This document shows, one piece after another, positions 1 through 9,426 of a DNA stretch of 64,000 bases. Source of the DNA: Parvibaculum lavamentivorans DS-1 (GTDB taxonomy: Bacteria; Pseudomonadota; Alphaproteobacteria; Parvibaculales; Parvibaculaceae); contig NC_009719.1 of NCBI RefSeq assembly GCF_000017565.1, positions 1,798,001-1,862,000 on the forward strand, written 5' to 3'. The number at the start of each line of letters is the position of its first letter. Position 1 is the stretch's first letter. The notes under the pieces were generated by a model. That model saw only the letters and a program-made list of their open reading frames with translations, ran no database searches and was not told where the DNA came from. Both the position numbers and the translations under genes were made by a program.

Positions 1-2
1 TC

Positions 3-701
3 GTCTATTATCATGGCGGCGGCTGGGTCATCGGCGATCTCGATACGCATGACGCGCTCTGCCGCACGCTGGCCAACGAAGCCGGCTGCAAGGTCATTGC
101 GGTTCACTACAGGCTTGCGCCCGAAGCGCCGTTTCCGGCCGCCTTCGATGATGCGTTCGCCGCCGTCAAATGGGTCGAGAGCAACTCATCCGAAATCGGC
201 ATCGACCCGAACCGCATCGCGGTCGCGGGCGACAGCGCGGGTGGCAATCTCGCGGCCGCCGTCTGCCTCCGCGCCAAGGCGGAGAAGAGCCCGGAGATCG
301 CCTTCCAGCTTCTCATCTATCCGGTCACGGATGCGCCGCGCGGCACACAGTCCTACAAGGATTTCGCCGAAGGCTATTTTCTTGAAGCCGAAGGCATGGA
401 CTGGTTCTGGAACCACTATGTCGTCAACGCCGGCGAGGACCCCGCCAATCCCTTCGCCGCGCCGCTTCGCGCGCCGACGCTTACCGGTCTGCCGCCGGCC
501 TATGTCGTCACTGCCGGTTTCGATGTGCTCCGCGATGAGGGCAAGGCCTATGCCGAGGCGCTCAAGAAAGCCGGTGTCGAGGTCGAGTATGTCAATTACG
601 AAGGCATGATTCACGGCTTCTTCAACCTGCAGGGCGCGCTCGATGTATCGCGCGACGCGGTAAAGGCAGCAGCCAAGGCGCTGAAGGAAGCACTGGCCTA
701 G
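3..701 (+). CDS. Alpha/beta hydrolase of the hormone-sensitive-lipase type, 5' truncated
   Basis: The frame is open from the window edge, so the start lies upstream; 232 residues remain. It begins just before the HGGGW oxyanion-hole motif of the HSL (family IV) esterases. The nucleophile elbow GDSAGG lies near residue 76 of the fragment. The acid is probably the Asp in TAGFDVLRDEG and the base the His in GMIHGF, which is the usual HSL order. Members hydrolyse short acyl esters in the cytoplasm; the substrate here is unknown. The stop overlaps the end of the convergent HAD gene by 4 bp. Confidence 0.9.
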   Translation, partial: VYYHGGGWVIGDLDTHDALCRTLANEAGCKVIAVHYRLAPEAPFPAAFDDAFAAVKWVESNSSEIGIDPNRIAVAGDSAGGNLAAAVCLRAKAEKSPEIAFQLLIYPVTDAPRGTQSYKDFAEGYFLEAEGMDWFWNHYVVNAGEDPANPFAAPLRAPTLTGLPPAYVVTAGFDVLRDEGKAYAEALKKAGVEVEYVNYEGMIHGFFNLQGALDVSRDAVKAAAKALKEALA

Positions 702-1477
702 GCCAACAATTCATCCACGAATTCGGCCAGGGAGGCGGCGACATGTGCGCCGCCTCTCTTTGCTTTTGAACCGTCTCCGTCGCGATATTTGCCGGTCCTG
801 ACCAGCACCGCCTGCAACCCGGCGGCGAGTGCGCCCTCAATGTCGCTTTCGAGATCGTCTCCCACCATTGCCACCTCTTCCGGCGCCAGGTCCAATTCCG
901 CTGCCGCCGTCGTGAAAAAATCGCGGGCGGGTTTGCCGATCAGCTCTGCTTCCACCTCCGCTGCATATTCGAGCGCGGCAACGAAAGGCCCGGCATCCAG
1001 TTCGAAACCGTCTTCGCCGCGAAAGAAACGGTTCTTGCCGAGCGCATAAAGCCGGCCGCCATCCACCAATATGCGGAAAGCGCGGTTCAGCCGCTCGAAG
1101 GTGAAATACTCGCCCGCATCGCCCATCAGCACGGCGTTCGGCGCTGTTGCTTCCGGCGGACAGTCGGGCAGAAGGTCTGGATGAACGAGGAGATGTGCGC
1201 TTGCGCCGTCCCGCTCAAGCACGGAGGCTGCAATGCTCGCCGGCGTCACGATGTCGTTTTCGCCGACATCGAAACCCATCTCCGCCAGCCGTTTCGTCAG
1301 TCCGGCCCTTGTCGTCCGCGTCGTGTTGGTCAGCAGCCGGAACGGCATCTGCCGCTCGCGCAGGTGGCGAACGGCTTCGACGGCGCCGGGCAGCGCCTCG
1401 CTGCCTTGATAGAGAACGCCGCCCACATCGAGCAGCAATCCCCGGATTTCCTCAAGCGGCCTTGTTTTCGGCGTCAT
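698..1477 (-). CDS. HAD superfamily phosphatase, NagD/LHPP-like (subclass IIA)
   Basis: This 259-residue protein has the HAD motif I region LLLDVGGVLYQG, where the usual DxDG is replaced by DVGG as in LHPP-like members. Motif II is LLTNTTRTTR near residue 50. Motif III/IV is GKPARDFF followed by MVGDDLESDIEGA near residues 181-215. The IIA cap of about 100 residues sits between motifs II and III. Family members dephosphorylate small phosphometabolites or phospho-amino acids in the cytoplasm; the substrate cannot be read from sequence. It converges on the esterase gene with a 4-bp overlap. Confidence 0.88.
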   Translation of the reverse strand: MTPKTRPLEEIRGLLLDVGGVLYQGSEALPGAVEAVRHLRERQMPFRLLTNTTRTTRAGLTKRLAEMGFDVGENDIVTPASIAASVLERDGASAHLLVHPDLLPDCPPEATAPNAVLMGDAGEYFTFERLNRAFRILVDGGRLYALGKNRFFRGEDGFELDAGPFVAALEYAAEVEAELIGKPARDFFTTAAAELDLAPEEVAMVGDDLESDIEGALAAGLQAVLVRTGKYRDGDGSKAKRGGAHVAASLAEFVDELLA

Positions 1478-1600
1478 GTGGGACCTCGCTTTTGCTCGCG
1501 TCCCCTCCCGGATTTATACGCCCGGTCAAAACTCTAGAGCGGGAATGGAACCGCGCACAAGCATGCGCTATAGGACTTGGAACAACATGGGGAGAGAAAC

Positions 1601-3187
1601 ATGCCTGCGCTCCGCTCGCCGCTCGTTCATCCATTCTCGAATTTCGATGTGCCGCATTTGCTGGCCGTCCATGTCGCGGCGCGGCCAGAGCATCCGTTCC
1701 TGATCTGGGAGCCGTTCGAGGGTGCCGCGAAGACGTGGAGCTACCGTGCCTTCGCGCATGAGGTGGCCCAAGTTGCGGCGGGGCTGAAGAAGCGCGGCGT
1801 GAAGACGGGCGAGCGTGTTCTCATCCATCTCGACAATTGCCCCGAAAGCCTCATCGCCTGGTATGCCTGCGCCCATCTCGGTGCCGTCGCCGTCACCACC
1901 AATGCACGCTCCGTCGAGGATGACCTGATCTACTTCAGCGACCATGCCGAAGTCGTGGGCGCGATCACGCAGCCGGCTTTCGCCTCGCTCGTCGCCGCCT
2001 CCTGCAGGAAGATCAAATGGCTCGCCGTCACCGAGACGGATAATGGCGCCGCGCCGAAAGAGACGAACCGCCCGGCGAAGTCCGAAAGCTTCTCCGCGCT
2101 TTACGGCGACGCGGCGGATGTGCCGCTCCGCGCGCCCGATCCCATGCTCGCCGTCGGTGTGCAATACACCTCCGGCACCACCTCGCGGCCCAAGGGTGTC
2201 GTCTGGACGCATGCGAACGCGCTCTGGGGTGCGAAGCTCTGCGCCATGCATGAAGACCTTCGCGCCTCCGACGTGCATCTCACCTATCTGCCGCTCTTCC
2301 ACACCAACGCGCAGTCCTATTCGGTGCTGGCCGCGCTCTGGGTGGGCGCCACCGTGGTGCTGCAGCCGCGTTTCTCCGCTTCGCGCTTCTGGAATATCTC
2401 GGCGAAGCATGGCTGCACCTGGACCTCCATGGTGCCCTTCTGCGTCCGCGCGCTGATGAGCCAGGAAAAGCCGAAGTCGCACAGCTACCGCTATTGGGGC
2501 AACGGCATTTCCGCGCCGCCGACGGACGCACATTTCGGCGTCAAGACCATCGGCTGGTGGGGCATGACGGAAACGATCACGCATGGCATCGTCGGCGACA
2601 TTCACCTGCCGAACCGGCCCATGTCGATCGGCAAGCCCTCTCCGGCTTATGAAATTGCGATCCTCGACGACAATGGCGCTTCTGTTGCGCCGGGCGAGAC
2701 GGGCAATCTTCTCGTGCGCGGATATCCGGGCCTCTCGCTCTTCCTTGAATATCTGAACAATCCCGAAGCGACCTCGAAGAGCTTCGATGAGCAAGGCTAT
2801 TTCATCACCGGCGACCGCGTGACGCTCGGCGAAGACGGCTTCATCTCCTTTGCCGACCGCGACAAGGACATGCTGAAGGTCGGCGGCGAAAATGTCGCGG
2901 CCTCCGAAATAGAGCGCGTCGTGATGACCGTGCCGGGCATCCAGGAATGCGCGGTGGTGGCGAAAAGCGACCCGATGCTGGACGAAGTGCCGGTTCTCTT
3001 CGTTCTGGTGCCGGGCGGCGAGGCGTCGGCGCCGAAAGACCTTGCTGCGCAGATCGACGCAGCCTGCGCCAAGGGCCTTGCGGATTTCAAGCGTCCGCGC
3101 GAGATTCGGATTGTCGATGCGCTGCCGCGCTCGACGCTCGAAAAGATCGCCAAGGCTGAACTCAGGCGTATCGTCGAGAACGGCTGA
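1601..3187 (+). CDS. AMP-forming acyl-CoA synthetase (CaiC-like ATP-dependent acyl-CoA ligase)
   Basis: This is an ANL-superfamily ligase of 528 residues. It activates a carboxylic acid as acyl-AMP and transfers it to CoA. The P-loop YTSGTTSRPKGV lies near residues 188-199, the adenine motif GWWGMTE near 318, and the hinge TGDRVTLGEDG...DRDKDMLKVGGENV near 403-430. The catalytic Lys is expected in STLEKIAKAELR near the C-terminus. ATG 1601 is preferred because GGGGAGAG precedes it at good spacing; an in-frame TTG at 1577 lacks this. The sequence resembles crotonobetaine/carnitine-CoA ligases, but the substrate is not determined. Confidence 0.9.
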   Translation: MPALRSPLVHPFSNFDVPHLLAVHVAARPEHPFLIWEPFEGAAKTWSYRAFAHEVAQVAAGLKKRGVKTGERVLIHLDNCPESLIAWYACAHLGAVAVTTNARSVEDDLIYFSDHAEVVGAITQPAFASLVAASCRKIKWLAVTETDNGAAPKETNRPAKSESFSALYGDAADVPLRAPDPMLAVGVQYTSGTTSRPKGVVWTHANALWGAKLCAMHEDLRASDVHLTYLPLFHTNAQSYSVLAALWVGATVVLQPRFSASRFWNISAKHGCTWTSMVPFCVRALMSQEKPKSHSYRYWGNGISAPPTDAHFGVKTIGWWGMTETITHGIVGDIHLPNRPMSIGKPSPAYEIAILDDNGASVAPGETGNLLVRGYPGLSLFLEYLNNPEATSKSFDEQGYFITGDRVTLGEDGFISFADRDKDMLKVGGENVAASEIERVVMTVPGIQECAVVAKSDPMLDEVPVLFVLVPGGEASAPKDLAAQIDAACAKGLADFKRPREIRIVDALPRSTLEKIAKAELRRIVENG

Positions 3188-3246
3188 TCGGAGCGGGGGG
3201 CAAGCAACTGGCCGCAAGCGACAAGAACTCACCATCCGGCCTCTTC

Positions 3247-4899
3247 GTGCCGAAGCTCGTCACCGTGCTCCGCGAAGGCTATCGCTTCGGGGATTTCCGC
3301 GCCGATTTCATCGCCGGCCTCACCGTCGCCATTGTCGCCCTGCCGCTTTCCATGGCGCTCGCCATCGCCAGCGGCACCACGCCGGACAAGGGGCTCATCA
3401 CGGCGGTCGTCGCCGGTTTTCTCATTTCCGCTTTTGGCGGCAGCCGTTTCCAGATCGGCGGGCCGACAGGCGCCTTTGTCGTCGTCGTCTTCAATGTCAT
3501 CGCGGTCCATGGCTATGACGGCCTCGTCATCGCCAGCGCCATGGCGGGCATCATGCTCATCGGCGCCGGGCTTCTGCGCGTCGGCACCTACATCAAATAT
3601 ATCCCGGAGCCCGTCGTTACCGGTTTCACGGCGGGCATAGCCGTCATCATCGCGACGAGCCAGATCAAGGATTTCCTCGGCCTCTCCATGACAAGCGAGC
3701 CGGCGGAATTCATCGAGAAGGTGATGGCGCTCGGCGCGGCGCTTCCCGGCATCACGCCGCAAACGGTCGCGGTCGCGCTCGGCTCGCTCGGCCTCATCGT
3801 CTTTCTGCGCGGCCACCGGCCCAACTGGCCGGGCTTTCTCATCGCCGTCGTGCTCGCCGCCGCGCTTGTCTGGCTCTTCCAGCTTCCGACCGACACGATC
3901 GGCACGCGCTTTGCGGGGCTCGAGCCCACCTTCGCGGCTCCCGCCCTCCCGGAATTCACGATGCAGCGTCTCATCGTGCTTTTCCCGAGCGCCTTTACCA
4001 TCGCCTTCCTCGCAGGCGTCGAGTCGCTTCTCTCCGCCATGGTTGCCGACAGCATGACCGGCCGCCGCCACCGCTCGAACGGCGAGCTGGTCGCGCAGGG
4101 AATTGCCAATTGCGCCTCCGCCGCCGTCGGCGGTCTTCCCGTCACCGGCGCCATCGCGCGCACCGCGACGAATATCCGCGCCGGCGCGCGCGGTCCCATC
4201 GCCGGCATGCTCCATGCCGTCTTCATCCTGGGCTTCATGCTCTTTGCCTGGCCGCTTGCGACCTATATTCCGCTCGCCGCTCTTGCCGCCGTGCTGCTCG
4301 TGGTTGCGTGGAACATGAGCGAGATCGACAAGTTCCGCCACATGATGAAGGCGCCGGCCGGCGACCGCGCCGTGCTTCTCATCACCTTCGCGCTCACCGT
4401 GCTGGTCGATCTCACCGTCGCCATCGAGGTCGGCGTGGTCCTCGCCGCCTTCCTTTTCATGCACCGCATGTCGGAAGCGGTCGAAGTGCAGTCGCATCTT
4501 CATCTGATCGACGAGGATGTGAGCGACAGCAGCCCTCGCGATTTCGTGCCCATGCAGGAATATGAATTGCCGGAGGGCGTTGCCGCCAGCCTCATTCGCG
4601 GCCCCTTCTTCTTCGGCGTCGCCATGCGTCTCGGCGAGACGCTGGACCGCATCGGCGCCACGCCGAAAGTTCTCATCGTCCGGATGCGCGCCGTGCCCAT
4701 CATCGACGCCACCGGCGTCACCGCGCTCCAGACCATGATCGACCGCTGCGAGCGCAATGGCACGAAAGTCATCGTCACCGCCCTCCAGCCGCAGCCCGCC
4801 CGCGTGCTGGCCGACATGGGCGTACTCGCCCGCGTCACCCGCGCAACGGACTTCGCGAGCGCCATCGAAATGTCGAAGAAGATGGTGACGGAGGGGTAG
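3247..4899 (+). CDS. SulP-family anion transporter with C-terminal STAS domain
   Basis: This inner-membrane protein of about 550 residues has the SulP N-terminal signature DFIAGLTVAIVALPLSMA, followed by GGSRFQIGGPTGAF and then many hydrophobic segments to about residue 415. A STAS domain occupies about 435-545, with the IDATGV motif near 485. SulP proteins carry sulfate, bicarbonate or dicarboxylates; the ion here is not known. GTG 3247 gives a short N-terminus. The frame is open back to 3187, with CTG 3208 about 8 bases after a run of G, so the true start may be 13 codons earlier. Confidence 0.9.
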   Translation: MPKLVTVLREGYRFGDFRADFIAGLTVAIVALPLSMALAIASGTTPDKGLITAVVAGFLISAFGGSRFQIGGPTGAFVVVVFNVIAVHGYDGLVIASAMAGIMLIGAGLLRVGTYIKYIPEPVVTGFTAGIAVIIATSQIKDFLGLSMTSEPAEFIEKVMALGAALPGITPQTVAVALGSLGLIVFLRGHRPNWPGFLIAVVLAAALVWLFQLPTDTIGTRFAGLEPTFAAPALPEFTMQRLIVLFPSAFTIAFLAGVESLLSAMVADSMTGRRHRSNGELVAQGIANCASAAVGGLPVTGAIARTATNIRAGARGPIAGMLHAVFILGFMLFAWPLATYIPLAALAAVLLVVAWNMSEIDKFRHMMKAPAGDRAVLLITFALTVLVDLTVAIEVGVVLAAFLFMHRMSEAVEVQSHLHLIDEDVSDSSPRDFVPMQEYELPEGVAASLIRGPFFFGVAMRLGETLDRIGATPKVLIVRMRAVPIIDATGVTALQTMIDRCERNGTKVIVTALQPQPARVLADMGVLARVTRATDFASAIEMSKKMVTEG

Positions 4900-4903
4900 G
4901 GGG

Positions 4904-6574
4904 CTACCCCAGCAGCTTCCCCGGGTTCATCACACCCTTCGGGTCGATCTCGCGCTTGGTTGCTTTCAGGATCGACATGCCGATCGGCCCTTTCTCTTCG
5001 CCGAGCCAGGGCGTGTGGTCGGTGCCGACGCCGTGGTGATGGCTGATCGTGCCGCCATTCATCAGGATCGCATCCGATGCCGCGCGTTTCAGCGCCTGCC
5101 ACTGCGTCACTTCGCGGTCGAGCTGGCGCGGAAAGATGAAGGTGAAATAGAGGCTCGCGCCGTCGGGATAGGAATGGCTCACATGCGCCATGACGATGCC
5201 GCGCGCATTCTGCTCCGGCATATTGGCCGACATGGCGGTGTCGATGGCCGCGATGACCTTCTCATGCAGGTTCGCGATGTTCGACCAGCGGGTCGAGGTT
5301 TCGAGCGTGTCGATGCCGAGCCCCCGGTCCATCATCGGGTCGCGCACGGCGGGCGAGTTGAAGCGGCCGTGATACCAGCGTTTGCCGGGGCCCGTGCCGA
5401 GCGCCAGCGCGCCCAGCCGCTTGCAGATTTCCTCCGTCTGCTCCTGCGCCCAGACCACCGTGTCCTTGTCGCCCTCATGGCCGATCAGCATCAGGCAGGG
5501 CGCGTTGTCGAAGCCCTTCATTTTCAGATAGGCGCGTTGCAGCTTCGCTTTCAGCCCGCCGGTGTTCGTTGCGGAGAAGGTCTGGAAGAAATAGGTCTCC
5601 GGCGCATCGGAGAGACGCACCATCGCCACGGGAATTTCCGCATGGTTGATGCGCCGCGCCGCGTCGACGCCCGCCTGGAAATTCTTGAAGAGATAGCCGC
5701 GATAATCCTTCCGCTCCGGCAGGTCGTGGATCTTCACCACCGCCTCGCAGATGACGCCGAGCGTGCCTTCCGAGCCCGCCACGAGCTGGTTGAGGTTCGG
5801 TCCGGCGGCGGAAGCGGGCGTCGCTTCCGTCGTCCAGAAGCCTTTCGGCGTTGCGAGCTTCGCCGAGACGAGCCACTTCTCCGCCTTGCCGTAGCGGTTC
5901 GACTGCTGGCCTGCGCCGCGCGCGGCGATCCAGCCGCCCAGTGTCGAATACTGGAAGCTCTGCGGATAATGGCCGAGCGTCACGCCATGGCTCTGCAACT
6001 GCTCTTCCAGCGCGGGCCCATAAATGCCTGCTTCGATGCGCGCCGTCATCGACACCTTGTCGATCTGCACGATGCGCGTCATCAGCGTTGTGTCGAGGGT
6101 AATGACCGCGCCGCCGAGCGATTTCGACATGGCGTTGACGCCGCCGACCACGGAGGAGCCACCGCCATAGGGAATGAGCGAGATGTCTTCCTCGGCGCAG
6201 AGCTTCACCACGGCAAGCACTTCGTCGGCGCTGCGCGGATAGACAACGGCGTCCGGCGCCATGTCGAGATTGCCCGCCCGCACATAAAGCAGGTCGTGAT
6301 AGCTCTTGCCGCGCGCATGGAAAGCGCGTTCGTAATCATCGGTGCGGAGCTGGTTCTCGCCGACGATCTCGCGCAGCTTGCCGAGCGTTCCGTTGCTCAG
6401 CCGCGTATGCGGCAGGCGGATGTCGTGGAGCGCGACGGCGGGCGTCGAGGGCAGGCGCGACAGACCCAGCGTTTCCTCGATCCAGTGCCATTGCGGTGCA
6501 TCGCCCGGCAGCGGATTTTCCTGCCGCACCGGGCCCCAGCCGTTCCAGCGCAATGTGGTGCGGTCGATCGTCAT
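4904..6574 (-). CDS. FAD-binding oxidase, alkyl-dihydroxyacetonephosphate synthase-like
   Basis: This 556-residue VAO/PCMH flavoprotein has the FAD pyrophosphate loop YPRSADEV...PYGGGSSVVGG near residues 110-145 and the second FAD segment FQYSTLGGWIAARGAGQQS near 205-225. The C-terminal third has SHSYPDGASLYFTF and HHHGVGTDH, which match the Tyr and triple-His active-site segments of alkylglycerone-phosphate synthase. That enzyme swaps the acyl chain of acyl-DHAP for a fatty alcohol to make ether lipids. ATG 6574 is chosen because GGGAGAAA precedes it. It lies 25 bp after the lipid-kinase gene and is the last gene of a glpD operon. A D-lactate-type dehydrogenase is the alternative. Confidence 0.8.
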   Translation of the reverse strand: MTIDRTTLRWNGWGPVRQENPLPGDAPQWHWIEETLGLSRLPSTPAVALHDIRLPHTRLSNGTLGKLREIVGENQLRTDDYERAFHARGKSYHDLLYVRAGNLDMAPDAVVYPRSADEVLAVVKLCAEEDISLIPYGGGSSVVGGVNAMSKSLGGAVITLDTTLMTRIVQIDKVSMTARIEAGIYGPALEEQLQSHGVTLGHYPQSFQYSTLGGWIAARGAGQQSNRYGKAEKWLVSAKLATPKGFWTTEATPASAAGPNLNQLVAGSEGTLGVICEAVVKIHDLPERKDYRGYLFKNFQAGVDAARRINHAEIPVAMVRLSDAPETYFFQTFSATNTGGLKAKLQRAYLKMKGFDNAPCLMLIGHEGDKDTVVWAQEQTEEICKRLGALALGTGPGKRWYHGRFNSPAVRDPMMDRGLGIDTLETSTRWSNIANLHEKVIAAIDTAMSANMPEQNARGIVMAHVSHSYPDGASLYFTFIFPRQLDREVTQWQALKRAASDAILMNGGTISHHHGVGTDHTPWLGEEKGPIGMSILKATKREIDPKGVMNPGKLLG

Positions 6575-6599
6575 GGTCGTTTCTCCCGATCTCTTTTTG

Positions 6600-7550
6600 T
6601 CAGCACCGGAGCGTGATCGCGCCGGGAAGAATTTCAAAGCGGGCGGGCAGGCGGCCCGGTCCCTCGCCATCGACATCGAGCAATACAGGGTCCGGCCCAA
6701 GCGGTGTCGCCGTCACCCATGTCGCGCGCGTGGCGGAAACTTTCTCGTTTCCGATATGCGTGCCTTCCTTCATCGAGCCGGTGCCCGTCAGCAGGTCCAT
6801 GAAGGTGAGGTCGCGCATCATCACGATATCGAAAAGCCCGTCATCCGGCTCCGCTTCCGGCGCCATCTTGATGCCGCTGCCGAAATAGCGGCCATTGGCA
6901 ATGGCGGCGAGGCCGATATTCAGCGTCTCGTCGAAGCCGGTATCGGTCACGATGCGCACGGGCCTTGTCTTGTGGCGAAAGGCCGTCACCAGCGTCGCCC
7001 AGAAGAAGGTGAAATTGCCGCCGAGCGACTTCTGCCAGGTGGCGCTGTTGACCGCGCGCACCGTTTCGCCCGAAAGACCGAAGCTCGCAATATTGTCGAA
7101 ATAGCGGTCCGTATCCTGCCCGTCCTCGGCCACGAAGGTGAGGCGGCCGATGTCGATCCGCCGCGTCTTGCCGCTCGCAATGTGCTTCACGCAGTCGGCG
7201 GCTTCGTCGGGCAGGTCGAAGGTGCGGCGGAAGTCGCCGCCTGTCCCTGCATTCAGGATCGCCAGATGCGCGTCCGGGTTGATCTGCGCGCCATTTTCAA
7301 AAAAGCCGTTCACGACTTCGCTGATCGTGCCGTCGCCGCCCACCGCGATCACGAGTTGCGCGCCGTCCTTCAGCGCCTTGCGCGTCAGTTCGGCGGCCGG
7401 CAGGAAATGCGGCGTCGAGGGCGAGGCTGTGAAATACGCGCGCACCGGCCCCAGTTCCTTTTCCAGCGTCTCGGAAATCACCCGCCAGGCGCGGCCCGTG
7501 CGGCCGCCGCCCGAGCGCGGGTTCACGATGGCGGCAACATGCGGCATCAT
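6600..7550 (-). CDS. Diacylglycerol/sphingosine kinase-family lipid kinase
   Basis: This 316-residue protein begins with NPRSGGG and has the DAGK catalytic motif AVGGDGTISEVVNG near residues 88-101, followed by LAILNAGTGGDFRRTF, the usual GTGNDFAR segment with Gly in place of Asn. Later segments, GSGIKMAPEAEPDDGLFDI, are typical of the YegS/LCB5 group. These kinases phosphorylate a lipid hydroxyl using ATP at the membrane. The start ATG overlaps the stop of glpD by 4 bp, which implies translational coupling. The link with glpD and the alkyl-DHAP-synthase-like gene suggests a glycerolipid substrate. Confidence 0.88.
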   Translation of the reverse strand: MMPHVAAIVNPRSGGGRTGRAWRVISETLEKELGPVRAYFTASPSTPHFLPAAELTRKALKDGAQLVIAVGGDGTISEVVNGFFENGAQINPDAHLAILNAGTGGDFRRTFDLPDEAADCVKHIASGKTRRIDIGRLTFVAEDGQDTDRYFDNIASFGLSGETVRAVNSATWQKSLGGNFTFFWATLVTAFRHKTRPVRIVTDTGFDETLNIGLAAIANGRYFGSGIKMAPEAEPDDGLFDIVMMRDLTFMDLLTGTGSMKEGTHIGNEKVSATRATWVTATPLGPDPVLLDVDGEGPGRLPARFEILPGAITLRC

Positions 7551-9277
7551 TCGGCGGCCTCCCTCTGCGCGCCCGGTATCGTGTCGAACTGCCGCGTCGT
7601 CTCCGCGATTTCGCGTGCCAGCGTCGTTGCGTCCCAGCCGAGTTCGCGGGCCATCAGTTCGGCTGCCTGGCCGATCACGTCAACGCCGGGATGTCCCGCC
7701 GTGCCGAGCCCCGTGCGCCGGAAGACCACATCTTCCAGATGCAGCGCCATTTCGCGGCGCACCGCATGCACCACCTGCACGCCGATGGTGGCGTTCTCCG
7801 GCCCGAGCCGCCGCAGCAGCGTCTCGCGCTCGCCTTGCCGTTCATCCGCCGTCGCCAGCACTTCGTCGATGCGGCTGCCGTAGAAATTGACGAGGTTTTC
7901 CACCACATCCGCCGCCAGATGCGCGTGCCGCTTCTGCGCGCGCACCACATAGGTTTTGAGCCGCGCCATGTCGCCGCCATAGACGGGCGTGCAATGCGTC
8001 TCGCATTTGGCGCTTTTCCCCAGCTTCTTCAGCGCGAGGTCCACCACCTGTTCGGCGAGGTGGCGCGATGTCGTCCACTTGCCGCCGATGGCCGAGATCA
8101 GCCCGTCGATTGCCTCTTCGGCGCCGTGGTCATAGACCTCCGCGGCGCGGCTCGCATTGTAGCTGTCCTTCTTCTCCGCATCCTTCGCGCTCTCGCCCGT
8201 TTCGACGCCCGGCACTTCCTGCGGCGTCGTGTCGACCAGCGGGCGGATGCCGGCATAGAAATGGATCACGTCCTCGCGTTTCAGGTTCAGCCCCGGCAGC
8301 CCGTCATTCACCACGGCGAGGAAATCGGTGATGTCCTTCGCCGTCACGCCCAGCTCGTCCGGGTCGTCTTCGAACACGGTGTCCGTCGTGCCGATGATGG
8401 TGAGGCCGCGCCACGGGATGACGAAGAAATGCCCGCCAATGGCGGATTGCACGGCGAGTGCGTTCGCGCCGGAAATGTCGCGGGTGATGATGTGGATGCC
8501 CTTGGAGCGGATCAGGCGGCGCGCCGGCGTCTCGTCGGCCATCGCCATGGTCTTGTCGGCCCAGGGTCCCGCCGCATTCACGATCACGCGGCCGCGCACC
8601 GTCACGCTCTCGCCCGTCATGCGGTCGGTGACGTGAACGCCGGTGACGCGCACGCCGCGCCCCATCGCGGCTTGCGTCTCGAAGCCCGTCACCTCGGCAT
8701 AATTGGCGGCATCGGCGCCCTGTTCCACCGCGCCTTCGATACATTCGAGGCAGAGGCGCTCCGGCGCAAACATCTGGCAGTCGTAATAGATCATCGCGCC
8801 GGTCAGGTTCTCGCGGCGGAGAGAGGGCATCAGGTCGAGCGCCTTTCCCTTCGATACGCGGCGGAAGCCCGGCAGCTTCTTGTCGTCGTCGGACAGCCAG
8901 TTGCGGTCGAAGGAGAGGAGGTCGTAAAGCGCGAGGCCAATGCCGAGCACGATCGGCCCCTTCATGCCCCAGCCATAGGTCGGCAGCACGAAGGGGAGAG
9001 GGTGCACCATATGAGGCGCGACATTCTCCCAGATGCGCCGCTCGCGAAGCGACTCGCGCACGAGCTTCAATTCGCCGTTGACGAGATAGCGGAGCCCGCC
9101 ATGCACCAGCTTCGACGAGCCGGATGTCGTCGCATGGGCAAAGTCGTCCTTCTCCAGCAGCGCCACCTTCAGCCCGCGCAGCGCCGCGTCCCAGGCGGTG
9201 CTCGCCCCGGTGATGCCGCCCCCGACGATCACGAGGTCGTAGTCCGTGGCGCTCATGGCGTGGAGGTCGCGCTGCAT
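7547..9277 (-). CDS. glpD: Glycerol-3-phosphate dehydrogenase, FAD-dependent
   Basis: This 576-residue protein oxidises sn-glycerol-3-phosphate to DHAP and passes electrons to the quinone pool. The Rossmann motif VIVGGGITGASTAWDAALRG lies near residues 16-35, and TTSGSSKLVHGGLRYL near 50-65 is the characteristic GlpD signature. The C-terminal DAO_C domain begins near residue 400. ATG 9277 follows a GGAA element; an in-frame ATG at 9256 lacks a ribosome site. It is first in an operon with the lipid kinase and the alkyl-DHAP-synthase-like gene, and is divergent from a LuxR-type regulator 150 bp away. Confidence 0.94.
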   Translation of the reverse strand: MQRDLHAMSATDYDLVIVGGGITGASTAWDAALRGLKVALLEKDDFAHATTSGSSKLVHGGLRYLVNGELKLVRESLRERRIWENVAPHMVHPLPFVLPTYGWGMKGPIVLGIGLALYDLLSFDRNWLSDDDKKLPGFRRVSKGKALDLMPSLRRENLTGAMIYYDCQMFAPERLCLECIEGAVEQGADAANYAEVTGFETQAAMGRGVRVTGVHVTDRMTGESVTVRGRVIVNAAGPWADKTMAMADETPARRLIRSKGIHIITRDISGANALAVQSAIGGHFFVIPWRGLTIIGTTDTVFEDDPDELGVTAKDITDFLAVVNDGLPGLNLKREDVIHFYAGIRPLVDTTPQEVPGVETGESAKDAEKKDSYNASRAAEVYDHGAEEAIDGLISAIGGKWTTSRHLAEQVVDLALKKLGKSAKCETHCTPVYGGDMARLKTYVVRAQKRHAHLAADVVENLVNFYGSRIDEVLATADERQGERETLLRRLGPENATIGVQVVHAVRREMALHLEDVVFRRTGLGTAGHPGVDVIGQAAELMARELGWDATTLAREIAETTRQFDTIPGAQREAAE

Positions 9278-9426
9278 GGGGTTTTCCGTTCCGGTGTGGC
9301 CTTGGCGTCAGGCGGCGAGGCTATCCGCCCGCCGCATGGCGGTCCAGCGGCGGCCTTTCCTCTTTCGGATCTGCAATATCGGATATAAAACGGACGGCGT
9401 CCCCTCGAAATCCGCAGGGTAATGCA

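Noticed and set aside
1568-3235. A 555-codon open frame on the minus strand
   Set aside because: It is antisense to the acyl-CoA ligase, His/Arg/Gly-rich without any family motif, and typical of long chance frames in high-GC DNA.
5015-6616. A 533-codon plus-strand frame over the alkyl-DHAP-synthase-like gene
   Set aside because: It is antisense to a gene with clear FAD motifs and has no recognisable domain.
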